DNA of 64,000 nt from Rhodohalobacter barkolensis (lineage in GTDB: Bacteria; Bacteroidota; Rhodothermia; Balneolales; Balneolaceae): NCBI RefSeq assembly GCF_002834295.1, contig NZ_PISP01000002.1, positions 186,001 through 250,000 of the forward strand, in the 5' to 3' direction. The number at the start of each line of letters is the position of its first letter. Position 1 is the stretch's first letter. Under the pieces are notes generated by a model. That model made no database searches and was not told the DNA's origin. It saw only the letters and a program-made list of their open reading frames with translations. Shown here one piece after another: positions 62,274 to 64,000 of this stretch. The position numbers and the translations under genes were made by a program.

Positions 62274-64000
62274 TCAAGAGTCACCAAAACGAATGACCAG
62301 TGGGTAATTTTCACTGTCAGAAGGAATTTCTGGCAGGAAATTAAGCTCAAATAGTTCACCGGTTGTCCAAGACTCAACAAAAGCGTCATAAGATTTTGAG
62401 CCCGGATTACCACTCTGTCCGCCCGGATAGACACCGTAGCCTCGAACTCCGTTTGGATCGAGTTCAACCACCATTCTCCATGACGGGCCGTGACTCCCCC
62501 AAACTGCATTGACCGACTCATTACTTCCGTCGGTGAATAAGTCGTAAACTCCCATGCCGGGAATTTGGCCCAGATGGTTCAAATTTGTGTTGTTGTAATG
62601 TCCCCACATCCACTCGTCCGGTTCAACACCGAATCGTTCTTTTAAATTCTGAACAGCTTGTTGAAATGCGGGATATACAAGGTCATTAAACTCTTCTGTT
62701 TGATCCGTTTCCGGATTATCAAACCAGGACGACTGTGGATTGCTGACAAGCAAATCTACTGTTACGTCGCGTTCGGGAGTCCGCATTGGGATATCTGAAT
62801 CAAATTTGTTTGACCAGATAGCACTGTAGAGTTCACGCCACCACTCCCTGAAAACAGTGGGAGCAACCAGTTCACCTTTGTTGAGGTAATCCCAGCCGTT
62901 GAGTTTATCAATAAGATTTGTCTCAGTTTCATCGAGCTGTTGATTATTCAGAGCTGCGAGCATGGGAGGCAGGGCGCGCTCAGCATGATAGCTGTAGGAG
63001 TCCATCAACAAGTCGCTGAAATCTTCAACTGTAATGTTTCCCACTTCGGCCAGCCGATCGTTAATTCTTCTGCCTCGTTCGAAAGGTGCAAAAGATTCAC
63101 CCAGATAGTATGGATAGTTTTCATCGACGGGGTACTGGTTTGCTGCACTCAGATATCCACGGTCGGGATTGAGTGAAAATGGATTGTGATCATAGGGAAT
63201 GTACTCATTCCAATCGTACCTGGAGTCGGAACCGTCGCTTACAGTTCTGCCCTGAAACTCCCATTTCAGCGGAAATTTCCCACCGGTTTGAATAGCTATG
63301 TTTCCATCTGTTCCGGCATAGTTCATATTCTGAGCGGGCGCTTTATACGTTTTAAAGGCTTCTTTAAAATCTTCGTAGTTTTCTCCGCGATTCAGTTTGT
63401 AGAAGGTCAGGAGTTCGTTCGAAGGTTCGTGTCCGATCCATTTAAGTGCATGGTCTTGCTGAATGGTTTGGCTGATCGGAGTCTCTTCACGTGTTTCATA
63501 TACAGGTCCGTGATGTGTAAAAAGAATCGTATCCTGTACGGCGTGACCCGATTTTGATTGAATAACCTCAATTCGCTCAGTAGTTGGGAGCCATTCACCA
63601 TCATGGAGATAATGCGTTCTATCCTCATCCTGGAATGTAATTTCATACCAGTCCATTACATCTGCACCGGTATTTGTTGATCCCCAGGCAATATGATCAT
63701 TGAAACCTACGATAATGGTGGGCGTGCCCTGAAGACTGACACCATACGCATTCTGATCCGGTGTGTGAAGCTGAACTTCATACCAGATAGAGGGCATACT
63801 CATATTCAGGTGCATGTCGTTAGAGAGAATCGGATAGCCGCCTTGAGTTTTGCTTCCATCCACAACCCAGTTGTTACTTCCATTAAATGGGTGTGGCTGC
63901 CAAAGTTCAATCTGATCTGTAAATGAAGGTTGATGCAGTTCATCCGGACTTTGTACTGCCATCGGTTCAAAATTCCATTCACTGCCTTCCGGTACAATTG
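62274..64000 (-). CDS. Penicillin acylase family (S45) hydrolase, N-terminus outside window
   Basis: Ntn-hydrolase of the penicillin/acyl-homoserine-lactone acylase type. The frame is open through base 64000 (IVPEGSEWNFEP precedes the Met at 63962), so the alpha chain and signal peptide are beyond the edge. The catalytic beta-chain Ser is visible as NGSNNWVVDG, Ser codon 63876-63878. Typical blocks follow: GGYPILSNDMHL, IVGFNDHIAWGSTNT, and DRGYLSAANQYPV. A 78-base gap separates it from the amidoligase. Substrate (N-acyl amide, lactone or peptide) unknown. Confidence 0.92.
   Translation of the reverse strand, partial: IVPEGSEWNFEPMAVQSPDELHQPSFTDQIELWQPHPFNGSNNWVVDGSKTQGGYPILSNDMHLNMSMPSIWYEVQLHTPDQNAYGVSLQGTPTIIVGFNDHIAWGSTNTGADVMDWYEITFQDEDRTHYLHDGEWLPTTERIEVIQSKSGHAVQDTILFTHHGPVYETREETPISQTIQQDHALKWIGHEPSNELLTFYKLNRGENYEDFKEAFKTYKAPAQNMNYAGTDGNIAIQTGGKFPLKWEFQGRTVSDGSDSRYDWNEYIPYDHNPFSLNPDRGYLSAANQYPVDENYPYYLGESFAPFERGRRINDRLAEVGNITVEDFSDLLMDSYSYHAERALPPMLAALNNQQLDETETNLIDKLNGWDYLNKGELVAPTVFREWWRELYSAIWSNKFDSDIPMRTPERDVTVDLLVSNPQSSWFDNPETDQTEEFNDLVYPAFQQAVQNLKERFGVEPDEWMWGHYNNTNLNHLGQIPGMGVYDLFTDGSNESVNAVWGSHGPSWRMVVELDPNGVRGYGVYPGGQSGNPGSKSYDAFVESWTTGELFELNFLPEIPSDSENYPLVIRFGDS

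Overview
The window is ordinary chromosomal DNA from a Bacteroidota-like (FCB group) bacterium, most likely from the Balneolia/Rhodothermia side. The signs are families typical of that group (DUF2851, DUF3078, porin O/P-type barrels, lamin-tail surface protein, Hc1-like histone, S9 dipeptidyl peptidase), few Shine-Dalgarno sequences, and promoters of the Bacteroidota form TTG-N20-TAnnTTTG, best seen in front of tRNA-Gln. Base composition is even. I see no phage, insertion sequence, integrase or CRISPR. The lineage is inferred from gene content only.

Layout. 1-1156: 3' part of an AbgT-type transporter. 1248-8256: histidine operon on the minus strand, transcribed hisG-D-C-B-H-A-F-E, preceded by a histidine-rich leader peptide (8161-8244) and a candidate promoter. 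The operon has HisE without a HisI domain, and a HisB whose N-terminal phosphatase half is a non-catalytic remnant. 8331-15831: DUF4382 lipoprotein, thiamine-binding-like protein, lepA, a secreted protein of unknown function, lepB, rlmN and a barrel protein. 16000-20566: potassium block (RCK channel, trkH, trkA). 20698-28029: deaminase, DPP-IV peptidase, P1B-4 metal ATPase and tandem porins. 28104-35785: lgt, AsmA-like protein, gltX, DUF1499, VOC and a small hypothetical. 35927-43724: lamin-tail protein, PLP decarboxylase, DUF3078, PyrR-like protein, DUF2851. 43722-48467: tRNA-Gln, prs, rplY, pth, hppA. 48510-55520: hypothetical, methyltransferase, pyrF, rnhA, MFS, histone-like protein, two bPH2 membrane proteins and a lone receiver. 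55626-64000: gcvP, ZIP transporter, DUF2459 lipoprotein, then a minus-strand group with a class I glutaminase-like hydrolase, an amidoligase and a penicillin-acylase-type hydrolase cut by the window edge.

How it fits together. The his operon looks controlled by translation of a leader peptide with 10 histidine codons. Potassium handling recurs (channel, TrkHA, K+-dependent pyrophosphatase). The translation genes lepA, rlmN, gltX, tRNA-Gln, rplY and pth are scattered as usual. The best candidates for under-described biology are the his leader, the decayed HisB half, a dispersed heptamer-repeat family in three intergenic regions (unit consensus TMTYRRG), and the amidoligase/amide-hydrolase cluster at the right end.
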